Source: Hornefia porci
GTDB taxonomy: Bacteria; Bacillota; Clostridia; Peptostreptococcales; Anaerovoracaceae
Length of the DNA: 64,000 nt
Direction of reading: 5' to 3'
NCBI RefSeq assembly: GCF_001940235.1
Contig: NZ_MJIE01000001.1
Location: forward strand, 1,488,001-1,552,000
The stretch's first letter is position 1. Each line of letters opens with the position of its first letter. The notes under the pieces were generated by a model. That model worked only from the letters and a program-made list of their open reading frames with translations. It had not been told where the DNA came from and did not search any database. The position numbers were made by a program, and so were the translations under genes. Positions 25,956 to 34,127 of the stretch are shown in pieces.

Positions 25956-26003
25956 ATGGAATTACAAAGCTGGTGGGACTGGTGGCGCAGAATATTGAAA
26001 TAA
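25956..26003 (+). CDS. Trp-rich 15-residue leader peptide, trp-attenuator type
   Basis: ATG 25956 is preceded by AAAGGGGG at good spacing and encodes MELQSWWDWWRRILK, then TAA. Four of 15 residues are Trp, in two TGG-TGG pairs. Tandem Trp codons in a tiny frame followed 90 nt later by a strong intrinsic terminator are the hallmark of transcription attenuation sensing charged tRNA-Trp. Odd point: no tryptophan gene follows; the next frame is a headless TetR remnant. Alternatives are a membrane-active amphipathic peptide or a signal peptide for the divergent GHKL system. Confidence 0.6.
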   Translation: MELQSWWDWWRRILK

Positions 26004-26091
26004 CCTGCATACACTGCAATTAGCAATTATCAAATCGGGCGCTGTAACAACTCACAGTCCTCTCCTCAGCAATAAGCCCGTAAACAGTGAG

Positions 26092-26133
26092 GTGGCCGCT
26101 GCTTGCCCAGGCATGCGGCCGCTTTCTTTTTTT
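26092..26133 (+). terminator. Intrinsic terminator following the Trp-rich peptide
   Basis: GTGGCCGC-TGC..GCA-GCGGCCGC with one bulged T, followed by TTTCTTTTTTT. Upstream stretches CGGGC (26036) and GCCCG (26075) could pair in an alternative fold. Confidence 0.85.
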
Positions 26134-26437
26134 GTCGGGCGAACAATCAAAAGAAATCGCCGCATCTGCGACGATCTCCTCTGATTGAGTTATTGAGTTT
26201 ATTATTGAGAAAGAATGTTGAAAAGAATGTTTAGTTGTGTTGTGTCATTTCCTTTTGACAGTTCTTAGTATACTCACGGAATGTGACGATCATCGGTGGA
26301 TATTTCGTCGTTTCTGAGAACTTTTGTGAAGGAATCGTCACATTCAGAGTACAAAAATACCAAAACGCTGTATCAGGTATACGGAAGGACGCGATCGGAA
26401 CCTTGCACCAGCCCGCTCAGAGTCATATAATACCAGC
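26134..26437. other. Gap after the attenuator-like terminator
   Basis: No gene is supported. A short hairpin ATCG-c-CGC-atct-GCG-a-CGAT lies at about 26156-26175. No HTH-coding sequence for the TetR remnant downstream could be read in any frame. Confidence 0.4.
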
Positions 26438-26866
26438 ATGGCCGATCTGTGCCGTCAGACAATATTTTGTGATCTGGCCTCAACCCTTCAGGATAACACC
26501 GGCTACGACCAGTGGGTGGACGGATTCAGAAGCATCCTCTATTACGGACGCGCAAACCGGAAAATGTTCTTCCACATCTTTTTTTCTGACTACCGCTCTT
26601 CCCTGATGACCGCCCTGGACGAATACTCACACAACATCATCAGAAAAGCAATCCGCCGCTGCGCCGACGACAGCCGGATCTCTGTCTCATCCGAAACCAT
26701 TAATTTTATGTCCGACTTCTATTATTTTGTGTTTATCGGAGTCATCCGGCAGGATATCTCCACGCGGTTCAGTTCAGATCCCGAACAGATTCTCGCAGGC
26801 TGCCAGGTTACGATGGAAAGTTCTATACAGAAATCACTTATGAAATTTGCAGCCGCAGGAAAATAA
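26438..26866 (+). pseudogene. TetR-family C-terminal domain without DNA-binding head
   Basis: The 142 codons resemble the ligand-binding half of TetR-like regulators of the DhaS/TetR_C_7 kind (FRSILYYGRANRKMFFHIFF, then DFYYFVFIGVIRQDI). The N-terminal helix-turn-helix is missing, and the ATG lacks a ribosome-binding site. It is most likely a 5'-truncated remnant. A genuine short protein cannot be ruled out. It lies between the attenuator-like element and the next surface protein. Confidence 0.55.
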
Positions 26867-26996
26867 TCTCCCCGCCCGTCGCAGGCCTTCGAGATGCACA
26901 CTCCATACTCTGTGTGCATTATTCTCCCTTTTCTTTGTTCCCCTCAGCGCATATACTGGTGTATTGGAGTGCAAAAACAAAAAGGAGGAACAAAGA

Positions 26997-28154
26997 TTGA
27001 AAAGAAAACGTGCTGTTAAATTGTCTGTTATTGTTACCGCTGTGCTGACTCTTATAATCCTGAGCGGCGCCGCATGCTATGCCGCAAATGATATTTCGAA
27101 GACAAATGTCACAGGCCTTTCTATTGAGAATGTCGATCCGGGATCCGTTCTGGAATCCGGCTCCACACAAAAGGTGAAACTGACCTTTCAGGACAACGAT
27201 TCTCACGCTATCGAAAACGGGGATCAGATCACAGTTTCATGGCCGGAGTCGAGCGCCGCAGCATACTTTGTAGGATACAACAAAACAATTCCGCTGAAGG
27301 CGAAGACGAACAGCGGCGAAATCGCAGTCGGCACCGCCGTCGTGAGCAAAAGCGGCGCTACATTAACCTTTGAAGGAATTCCGCAAAACATATACAGTTT
27401 AGCCGGCTGGGTTGAATTCCAGGTGCAGGCCTGGAACAGCTCCGACCAGGAGAATACCTCCGAAGCCGCGATCACGTCGGGAGAACATTCCGTCACGGCA
27501 AAGATTCATCGCGCTGCGGCTCAGACAGATCAGCCCGAGTCTGAGGATGCGGCCTTCTACTACAAAAATGGAGGAATTTACCCTTCTGACACCGGCCGTA
27601 TCGCCTGGTATCTCAACATTAACAACGGTGCAGGAATCAGCGGACTCCAGAAGGGCACGCTCCGCATCGTGAAGGTCATCGAAGGAACAACAACGCCGAT
27701 TCCCGGAGTTACGTTCCGTCTGACGCGCGGCGACGGCCGTGAAATCAAATCCGGCAAATACTCCATCGATATGGTGACCGATGAAAAGGGTCAGGCGCAG
27801 ATTGACAACCTTCCGATCGGCAGCTACCAGATTCGTGAAATCGCATCGCCGGATTACGTCGTATTTGACCCGGACAGCGAACCCATCGTCTTTGAGATCA
27901 AGGAAACAGATACCGAAGGACATATCGAAACAATTGAAAACCGCCCGAATACGCCGGATCCGTCTATTACGGCACCGACCGACGATAATCTCCCGGTCGT
28001 CGACCCGCCCGAGCCGGGCAATCCGTCTGATACCGTCGACCCGTCAGGATCGGATACGGGCGATACGACCGATATGGCCCGATGGATTTCCGTCCTTTTA
28101 CTGAGTGTCTCGGCTCTGTCCTTTGTTTGGTATCGGCAAAGAAAGAACAATTGA
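26997..28154 (+). CDS. Sortase-anchored surface protein with adhesin and Cna-B/SpaA domains
   Basis: 385 residues starting at TTG 26997, with AAGGAGG 8 nt upstream. Basic LKRKRAVK plus a hydrophobic core and the ACYA/A region make a signal peptide (1-30). Residues about 35-215 look like a bacterial adhesin (collagen-binding/SdrG-type) beta domain (NGDQITVSWPES). About 220-315 is a Cna-B/SpaA domain (GTLRIVKVIEG..IPGVTFRLT, then LPIGSYQIREIASPDYV). A Pro/Asp/Thr linker leads to SGSDTGD, a membrane helix and RQRKNN. The sorting motif is the same unusual type as in the giant adhesin. A terminator follows. Confidence 0.88.
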   Translation: MKRKRAVKLSVIVTAVLTLIILSGAACYAANDISKTNVTGLSIENVDPGSVLESGSTQKVKLTFQDNDSHAIENGDQITVSWPESSAAAYFVGYNKTIPLKAKTNSGEIAVGTAVVSKSGATLTFEGIPQNIYSLAGWVEFQVQAWNSSDQENTSEAAITSGEHSVTAKIHRAAAQTDQPESEDAAFYYKNGGIYPSDTGRIAWYLNINNGAGISGLQKGTLRIVKVIEGTTTPIPGVTFRLTRGDGREIKSGKYSIDMVTDEKGQAQIDNLPIGSYQIREIASPDYVVFDPDSEPIVFEIKETDTEGHIETIENRPNTPDPSITAPTDDNLPVVDPPEPGNPSDTVDPSGSDTGDTTDMARWISVLLLSVSALSFVWYRQRKNN

Positions 28155-28240
28155 TTAATGCGTGCTCAGGCAGTGTTCAGGCAATGTTCACAAGACAGTA
28201 AAATGAACGCTGAACACTCTGCCGACAGATTTACAAACAG

Positions 28241-28281
28241 AAACCTCTTCAACATCCCGGAATGTCGGAGAGGTTTCTTTG
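28241..28281 (+). terminator. Terminator of the surface-protein gene
   Basis: AAACCTCT..ACAT / ATGT..AGAGGTTT, then CTTTG. The stem is well formed, though the T-run is short. Confidence 0.75.
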
Positions 28282-28350
28282 TATTCACCGTTTGTCGTCT
28301 ACTTTGTATTTCATGACAAGCCTTCTTTGCCGTTCATGATATGTTTAAAG

Positions 28351-28407
28351 CCTATCGAGTTGGTAGGAGTTGCCACATTTTCGAAAAAAATCCAAAAATG
28401 TGGCAGA
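28351..28407 (-). repeat. Dispersed hairpin repeat, copy D (reverse)
   Basis: CCTATCGAGTTGGTAGG hairpin, then AGTTGCCACATTTT / AAAATGTGGCAGA. It is a reverse-orientation copy of the family, with both the main stem and the CCTATC/GATAGG satellite hairpin. Confidence 0.8.
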
Positions 28408-28566
28408 ATCCGCCCGTGAATCTTTTGAATTTTCTCTATAATTCTTGTGAAAATGTATTGTTAGTGTGTTTTTATACCCTCACTTTTCTGAGCAAGGGTT
28501 AAAACAGCATAGTTAAGCCCCTCTAACCGCCTATCTGTGTCAAAAATATAGATTATCTCCATCAAA

Positions 28567-28606
28567 TCTGCCACATTTTTGAAAAAAACTCAGAAATGTG
28601 GCAACC
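28567..28606 (+). repeat. Dispersed hairpin repeat, copy E (forward)
   Basis: TCTGCCACATTT / AAATGTGGCAACC. It faces copy D about 160 bp away, as copies B and C face each other. The satellite hairpin is absent. Confidence 0.75.
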
Positions 28607-28734
28607 TTAAACGAGAACTTTGTCCAGGCTCGAGTGAATAATCCGTCTTTTCATCTTTATAGATTACAAAAGAAAACAATTTTCGTCCGGTTCTTCATTT
28701 AAACGGCCTAGACCGGCAAGCTGCCGCCTGCGGC

Positions 28735-28815
28735 CATTAAGTCCGGCGGATGGTGGCGGATAATCCAGCAGTCATTAAGTCCGGCGTATGGTTCGGTGGA
28801 TGGTCCGGCGGATGG
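28735..28815. repeat. Short GC-rich direct repeats next to the NYN gene
   Basis: CATTAAGTCCGGCG(G/T)ATGG occurs twice (about 28735 and 28773), with further GGTCCGGCGGATGG. Non-coding. Confidence 0.55.
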
Positions 28816-28820
28816 CTTTG

Positions 28821-29378
28821 TTATTTTCCCTTCTTGCCCGCCAGCATCGGACGGATTGATTTGTAGATCACGCCGGCGTCCTCCGAACCGTATTTTTTGA
28901 CCAGCGCGTTATTGATGCCCTGCTTGGTTTTGTATTTGCTGATCAGTTCCATGATCCGGTCCGCTTCATCTTTGCTTGCCGCCGGCAGAAGCTCTTTCAG
29001 TTTCTCACGCATATGCTTCATCTGAACGCCGTTCAGATCCGCACTGCGCATGACCCGCGCGCCGCGCTTTTCCCAGAAGTCAATGGCGTAATCAAAGCCT
29101 GTATCGTTGCTGACGATACAGTATTCGGCGTTCTCATTGCGGGCAATCATATATCCCAGCCAGGTCACAAGCTGGAAATCCAGCGCGTTCTTCCCGCCCG
29201 TCTTAATCGGCAGGTATTCCTTTTTCGCTCTGGAGCCTTCCAGCTTCCGGTGAACGCCGATGGAGATCGTGCTCCGCTTCTCCGAGTAAAACAGTTTAAT
29301 CTCGTCCTTCTCCGTCAGGTTTTCAATTCCGCTGAATCCCCCGTTGGACACATTTTCAAAATCGATCAGATAAATCAT
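28821..29378 (-). CDS. NYN/PIN-like domain protein, putative ribonuclease
   Basis: 185 residues. MIYLIDFENVSNGG carries the first metal-binding Asp and Asn-Val of the NYN/PIN-like fold. FQLVTWLGYMIARN and YCIVSNDTGFDYAIDFW supply further conserved Asp residues. The C-terminal 60 residues are helical and basic and may bind RNA. This family is common in Bacillota and is thought to cleave RNA, but the substrate is unknown. AGGAGG precedes two ATGs; 29378 has the better spacing. It is isolated from neighbours. Confidence 0.78.
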   Translation of the reverse strand: MIYLIDFENVSNGGFSGIENLTEKDEIKLFYSEKRSTISIGVHRKLEGSRAKKEYLPIKTGGKNALDFQLVTWLGYMIARNENAEYCIVSNDTGFDYAIDFWEKRGARVMRSADLNGVQMKHMREKLKELLPAASKDEADRIMELISKYKTKQGINNALVKKYGSEDAGVIYKSIRPMLAGKKGK

Positions 29379-29438
29379 CATATTCCTCCTATATCTCGGA
29401 TCCATGGACCCATATTGTTTTTCTGATGTTCCGGCTGC

Positions 29439-30269
29439 TCAGTGAACGCTGAGCAGCATTGAGACGATCGTATAAACGCCTCCCGCGACAGCGATAACGG
29501 CGCCCGGCGCCGCCAGATAATCTTTGTTATATCGCCCGGCCAGCAGCAGAGCCCCTCCGAGCAGCAGCAGTGTCACGATTTCCGGATAATGCACCCCGCT
29601 CATCGCGTAAACGCCGTCACTGTTATTCGACCAGGCAGAGAGCCCAAGGCGCCGGAACACCAGATCACCCAGGCACCAGCCCCGCAGAGTGACTCCCCAG
29701 CACAGCGCGAGGAAGTCCACCAGAACCGAGGCGGTTCCCAGCCCGACCGGCCGTTTCTTTCTGTTACAAAACAGTGCCGACAGTATTCTGTAAACCACAT
29801 ATCCGAGCATGCACCCGAGGAAATTGGCAATCACATCATCAATGTCTGCCAGTCTCCCCGCGAAAAGCATCTGCGTTACCTCAACTCCAACGGGAATGAG
29901 TACTGCCGCGGTCAGTATGTTCCGCCATGAGTTCATTTTGCGGAAAATCGCCGGAAGCAATATCCCCATCGGAAGAAAGAGCAGAACATTAAAGAAAATC
30001 ATCGTAAGACTTTCATTTGTAAAAGGCGTCAGATTGAAGGAAAAATCCGGGTCGAATCGCCAGCTTTCCGGGAAAACAAGACCTGTTATAATCCCCGCCG
30101 ACAAAATATAAACGAGGAAGATGAACTCCTTCAGATACAGCAGGTGAGCTGAAATCATTTTTCTGTTACCTGAAACCGCGAGAATCGCCAGGAACAAAAT
30201 ATACGCTGCTGTGGCGGGAACCAGAGCCTTCGCGACAAGGGCATAGCCGCTGATAACATATGTCATCAT
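29439..30269 (-). CDS. VanZ-family membrane protein
   Basis: 276 residues with seven or so helices. The VanZ core is recognisable: NVLLFLPMGILLPAI, then EVTQMLFAGRLADIDDVIAN and FLGCMLGYVVYRI. VanZ proteins confer low-level teicoplanin resistance in some hosts, but most homologues have no proven role. AAGGTGG precedes ATG 30269, which overlaps the stop of the upstream FtsX/MacB-like gene, so the two are translated together. It is more GC-rich than that partner. Confidence 0.82.
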   Translation of the reverse strand: MMTYVISGYALVAKALVPATAAYILFLAILAVSGNRKMISAHLLYLKEFIFLVYILSAGIITGLVFPESWRFDPDFSFNLTPFTNESLTMIFFNVLLFLPMGILLPAIFRKMNSWRNILTAAVLIPVGVEVTQMLFAGRLADIDDVIANFLGCMLGYVVYRILSALFCNRKKRPVGLGTASVLVDFLALCWGVTLRGWCLGDLVFRRLGLSAWSNNSDGVYAMSGVHYPEIVTLLLLGGALLLAGRYNKDYLAAPGAVIAVAGGVYTIVSMLLSVH

Positions 30270-31450
30270 TCATACCACCTTTTCCTTAAAACCAAATAAT
30301 ACTCTATGCCTGCTGGAAATAGAACAATAGAAAGAAATCTGCTGATGCCAGAAGTAATCACTTCAAAATGTGCATAAAACAGTATTAAGTTCAGTATAAT
30401 AGCCAACCCTGCAATAAAAGGAAATATAGCGGTTACGCACACGAACTGTTTCCATCTTACATCCACACGGGATTTAATCCGATTTACAGTACCCCTAATC
30501 AAGCTCCCTGAGAAGATGACAAAGCTAAGTAATGCTGCAAAGAACAACGCTTTTGACGCTTTATAATTCCATCCAAGAATGCTTTTATTTTCAAGCGGGA
30601 TTCGCGGTACATTATACCGAAATCCTGTTTCTTTAACAATTCTCTTAATTGCCTGTACCGATTCTATATACTGTTCTTTTGAGTTATATTTTATGCACCC
30701 TTCGCATTTAATTGACATCAGTATTTTTTTGTACATAAGAGAATCTTTTCTCCCTGGAGATATTACCGGTAAAACAATATATTCATCCAAATTCATTTTA
30801 TGTCCTAAAAAAGAAATCTTTTTACTTTTTTTTAGAATCCCACTTACTTTAAATCGTATTTTTTCCGTCGCATAATATGCAGTAAATTCTTCTCCAATCC
30901 TAAATTTATGTTCATACGCATTTCCAACCAACACTGGGATTGTCATATCACTACTATATTTTTTATCCGCAGGCATTTTTCCGGTTACTAGGTCAGATTT
31001 TTCAACGCCTTTTATTTTAAAAAACAAACGATCACACTGAATTGACTTTAACGGGGTTATGAATTCTCCCTTTATTTTTTGATTCCTGCTTCTCTCATCA
31101 TTACCACTGATAAAGTTTCGACTCAGTTTAAATCGCCCTTCATATTCAAGGTCCTGATTCGATACTTCCATATATGTGATATGCTTAATATTCTTGATCT
31201 TACGATAGGTCTTCATTAATATTTTCATCGAGTCCGGATCATTCATAAAATCCCCAAAATTACTTTCCTCCCCATCATAATCGTCTGTTAATGAATATTC
31301 ACCGGCATTCTCATAATACACAACCTTACTGTTGTAATTTTTTATACGTTTCATCTCAATGTAATTTGACAATGTCATCAACAAAAACATTGCTGATACA
31401 TTTGTTAAAAAAGCAAGTATAATTAATAAAATGCCTGTTTTTTTTACCAT
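30266..31450 (-). CDS. FtsX/MacB-like membrane protein of AT-rich origin
   Basis: 394 residues. One N-terminal helix (about 7-30), a large extracellular region (31-310) and three C-terminal helices (about 312-390) give the layout of MacB/FtsX-type permease subunits. I see no strong family motif. Its base composition is clearly more AT-rich than the surroundings, with many Lys, Ile and Asn codons. It is immediately downstream of a lactococcin-972-like remnant; such bacteriocin loci normally carry a large membrane protein and an ABC ATPase. No ATPase is present here. AAGG lies 7 nt before ATG. Probably transferred with the remnant. Confidence 0.65.
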   Translation of the reverse strand: MVKKTGILLIILAFLTNVSAMFLLMTLSNYIEMKRIKNYNSKVVYYENAGEYSLTDDYDGEESNFGDFMNDPDSMKILMKTYRKIKNIKHITYMEVSNQDLEYEGRFKLSRNFISGNDERSRNQKIKGEFITPLKSIQCDRLFFKIKGVEKSDLVTGKMPADKKYSSDMTIPVLVGNAYEHKFRIGEEFTAYYATEKIRFKVSGILKKSKKISFLGHKMNLDEYIVLPVISPGRKDSLMYKKILMSIKCEGCIKYNSKEQYIESVQAIKRIVKETGFRYNVPRIPLENKSILGWNYKASKALFFAALLSFVIFSGSLIRGTVNRIKSRVDVRWKQFVCVTAIFPFIAGLAIILNLILFYAHFEVITSGISRFLSIVLFPAGIEYYLVLRKRWYE

Positions 31451-31600
31451 AACAAAACCTTAGCTCCAAAAAACACAATCCTCACGTAACCGTATATTGC
31501 TTATTGCATTATAGCATCAAAACCAAAAAAATTGTATATGTAAGAAAGGCACATTCATTGGAATATACTTTCTGTATTCTACCATATAACTTTAAATATA

Positions 31601-31648
31601 ATATTGTTTCTTGCCTGATTAAATTCATACGCAAACAAGAAACAATAT
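31601..31648. repeat. 13-bp inverted repeat in AT-rich gap
   Basis: ATATTGTTTCTTG (31601-31613) and CAAGAAACAATAT (31636-31648) are exact reverse complements around a 22-nt loop. No T-run follows. The rest of 31451-31733 shows nothing recognisable. Confidence 0.75.
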
Positions 31649-31733
31649 AGTCCAAGAATACAAATACTATCAAGAGGTTATCAACATCTCACTATTTTTA
31701 AGAATTATTTAGTAAAACAATTATAATATTTTC

Positions 31734-32125
31734 CTATTTCGAAAAACCATAAAAAATGCTACTACCAAATGCCGCACCTGTTAAATCACAGTCATTGTAA
31801 TCCTAACCTGTTTCCACAGAGACTTTTCCTGTACCCCATTTTCTACCAGAAGACTTAACAGAATCACCTAAGAAGTAAAGTTTCACATTTGCATAGTGCT
31901 TATATGTTGATGTAACGTATCCTTTTGCATAGCCTTTATAATACCCATATTTCCAATGTTTATGTTTTTTGCATCTTCTTTTGAAATAACTCTTGTAACA
32001 GCTTTATGGCCTGAGGAGGAAACCCGATGATCCATCGCAAATGTAGGTGCTCCCATAATAAAAAAAACACTAAGACAAACTACAATACAAACCATCTTAT
32101 AAAAATATATTTTTTTAAATTTCAA
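31734..32125 (-). pseudogene. Broken lactococcin-972-like bacteriocin gene
   Basis: The minus-strand frame starts with LKFKKIYFYKMVCIVVC and a hydrophobic core ending PTFA, a secretion signal. It then runs to SKEDAK. At a six-A tract (31975-31980) the reading must shift to continue as KHKHWKYGYYKGYAKGYV, then STYKHYANVKLYF, GRKWGTGKVSVETG. A TAG at 31803-31805 interrupts this frame, which continues DYNDCDLTGAAFGSSIFYGF to a TAG at 31734. The W..GY..S.Y.HY..V....GR.W.TG.V....G.......FY.F pattern resembles lactococcin 972. Two lesions make it a pseudogene unless sequence errors are involved. Confidence 0.6.
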
Positions 32126-32129
32126 ATTT

Positions 32130-32158
32130 ATGATACTATATTTTTTTATTATCGTCAA
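32130..32158 (-). promoter_or_regulatory. Promoter of the lactococcin-like remnant
   Basis: Minus strand TTGACG, 17-bp spacer, TATCAT. The expected start is around 32123, almost on the first TTG of the frame. Confidence 0.6.
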
Positions 32159-32275
32159 CTCTTTCTTTCCCGTCGTTTGGTCGGATTCCACAGCTGCCGC
32201 ATCGGTCTTAAAGTCTGAACGGTGGGCGCCAGACCCAATCGAGTAGGAGGGGGAGTTTTCCCCCCGTCCTCTCAC

Positions 32276-32308
32276 AGCACCGTACGTACGGTTCGCGTAT
32301 ACGGCGCT
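32276..32308 (-). other. Group II intron domain V
   Basis: AGCGCCGTA pairs with TACGGTGCT around TACG/CGTACG, giving the 33-nt catalytic hairpin with an AGC triad at its base. It starts 2 nt after the maturase stop. Domain VI follows with GGGGG-AAAACT-CCCCC-like arms. Confidence 0.8.
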
Positions 32309-32309
32309 T

Positions 32310-33704
32310 TCAATAGTTGATGTGCATTCGCTGGTATGCTTCGGATAGATCATAAAATCCGATGTGTACCAGTATTTCTTTCGACAAAGCTCTGTTGACT
32401 GTGCTGGTCGCCGATGTAAACCAATACCCTCTGCGGCTGTTTGCCGTCATATAGGCATAGTATTTCGGGATTCCCAGTCTCATCAGATACTTCATCTTTG
32501 ACCGCGGCCGTTTCCACATCTTCCAGATGCACATCCGGATTCGGTGGTACAGCCATCCATTGAGTTTTCCGATGCTGTTCTTCATTGCGGCTATGCCGTA
32601 ATAATTTAGCCATCCGCGCATGTACACCTTGATTCTGTGCAATGCCGGAATGACGCTCTGAACCCATCTCCGGGAAGAGAGATCTTTCAGTTTAGCCTTC
32701 ATCTTTCTCCACGACTTCGCATGAACGCGAACGTATATTCCGCTTCCGTTCCTTCCCCGTGCGAAGCCGAGGTACTTAAAATTTCGGATAGCGAAAACAC
32801 TGGTAACTTTGCTCTTCTCTTTGTTCACGGTCAGCTTCAGCTTCCCTTCCAGATATGAAGTGCTCGTTTCCAGCAGCCGCTTTGCGGCTCTTTCGCTTCT
32901 CGACAGCAATACAATGTCATCTGCGTAGCGTACACATGGTACCCCGCGCTTCTCGAACTCTTTGTCAAACTCATCCAGATAAATGTTGGCCAGAAGCGGA
33001 GAAAGGTTTCCGCCCTGGGGCGAACCTTCCTCTGTTTCCATAACCACACCGTTCACCATCACTCCGCTCTTCAGGTACCTTTTGATGATCTGAATGACTC
33101 TCTCATCATCGATATCCTTTCTCAGCAGATTCAGAAGCCGCTCATGATTCAGCGTATCAAAGTATTTGCTGAGATCAAGACTAACCGCATAGCGGTATCC
33201 TTTCTCCGCATATTCCTTCACTCTGTTTATCGCATCCTTTGCGCTTCGTCCCGGCCGGTAGCCATAGCTTCCGTCCGAAAACTTCGGCTCGTAGATGGGC
33301 ATGAGTTTCTGACTGATGGCCTGTTGGATGATACGGTCAATGACAGTTGGAATACCAAGCTTTCGTATTCCACCGTTTGGTTTCGGGATCTCGACTCTCC
33401 TCACCGGAGACGGGGTATATTTCCCACGTAATATCCTTCCAATGAGTTCGTCTTTATGCTCCCGCAAGTAAGGCAGTGCCTCCTCGATGGTCATTCCATC
33501 GACACCCGGCGCTCCCTTGTTTGCCTTCACTCTCTTGTAGGCTTTATTCATATTTCTTCTGTCCAGTATCGCCTCAAGAAGTTCCGGCTCTGCACTGTCC
33601 CTTTCCTTCCATATCCGGCGGAATGAACGGCGCGCTCCTGCATACTCTTTACGTTCCGCGCTATCCCTTTGCAGGCAGCTTTCTTTCTTGTTTTCTGTGC
33701 TCAA
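32310..33704 (-). CDS. ltrA: Group II intron reverse transcriptase/maturase
   Basis: 464 residues from TTG 33704, which has AAAGGAGG 7 nt upstream; the longer frame to 33734 starts inside the Shine-Dalgarno region. RT blocks are visible: GAPGVDGMT, RRVEIPKPNGGIRKLGIPT, AVSLDLSKYFD, EEGSPQGGNLSPLLANIYL and catalytic RYADDIVLL. The maturase domain includes LHRIKVYMRGWLNYYG. The C-terminus ends shortly after the thumb/X region with no HNH zinc-finger endonuclease, as usual for class C introns, which target by structure. It splices its own intron and copies it into DNA. Confidence 0.92.
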   Translation of the reverse strand: MSTENKKESCLQRDSAERKEYAGARRSFRRIWKERDSAEPELLEAILDRRNMNKAYKRVKANKGAPGVDGMTIEEALPYLREHKDELIGRILRGKYTPSPVRRVEIPKPNGGIRKLGIPTVIDRIIQQAISQKLMPIYEPKFSDGSYGYRPGRSAKDAINRVKEYAEKGYRYAVSLDLSKYFDTLNHERLLNLLRKDIDDERVIQIIKRYLKSGVMVNGVVMETEEGSPQGGNLSPLLANIYLDEFDKEFEKRGVPCVRYADDIVLLSRSERAAKRLLETSTSYLEGKLKLTVNKEKSKVTSVFAIRNFKYLGFARGRNGSGIYVRVHAKSWRKMKAKLKDLSSRRWVQSVIPALHRIKVYMRGWLNYYGIAAMKNSIGKLNGWLYHRIRMCIWKMWKRPRSKMKYLMRLGIPKYYAYMTANSRRGYWFTSATSTVNRALSKEILVHIGFYDLSEAYQRMHINY

Positions 33705-34127
33705 GTTCGTTCCTCCTTTCCCGGTCGTACTCAAGACTCCTATTGATTCGGCCCTTCACGGACTGGCCCGCTACTATGGCTTCGGCTGACTTCTCACCAT
33801 TCGTTGTTACTTCAAGTCTCCTTGCTGGTGAGACCTCCCCGGGTACTCACACGTTCTTTTCCTCCATCTACCTGCCGCATTTACACTGCATGATTCCGTG
33901 CAGTAATTGGACTTTGACCTGTTTAGCGGCCTTATCCTCATACAGAGCCTCATATGCGATTTCTGTTCGTCAGGCCAGAGGTTTGCCCATGGGTTAGTAT
34001 TTTCCCCACATCCGGCTTCCTTCAGATTCCACCTCACGATGGACACCCTTGCCTTCGGCTGTATCCTTCCCACTGCCGGGCGGATTCGGGACTTTCACCC
34101 TTTAGAACGTGCGCTCGCCGGGCGCAC

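Larger units (their letters stand above)
32238..34127 (-). mobile_element. Complete group IIC (bacterial class C) intron
   Basis: The intron runs on the minus strand from GTGCGCCCGG at 34127, with the typical GUGAAAGUCC-like segment soon after, to domain VI ending CTACTCGAT at 32238, about 1890 nt. It encodes a reverse transcriptase/maturase and has a domain V directly behind that gene. The 5' exon is the stem-loop and T-tract of the lon terminator, the target type of class C introns. Both ends and all parts look intact, so it may still be active. Ends were placed by motif and could be off by a few nucleotides. Confidence 0.85.

Noticed and set aside
31883..32353. 156-codon minus-strand frame as one intact gene
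   Set aside because: Its first 76 codons read through the intron 3' end and a promoter; only the later part has a signal peptide, and the likely mature domain is in another frame.
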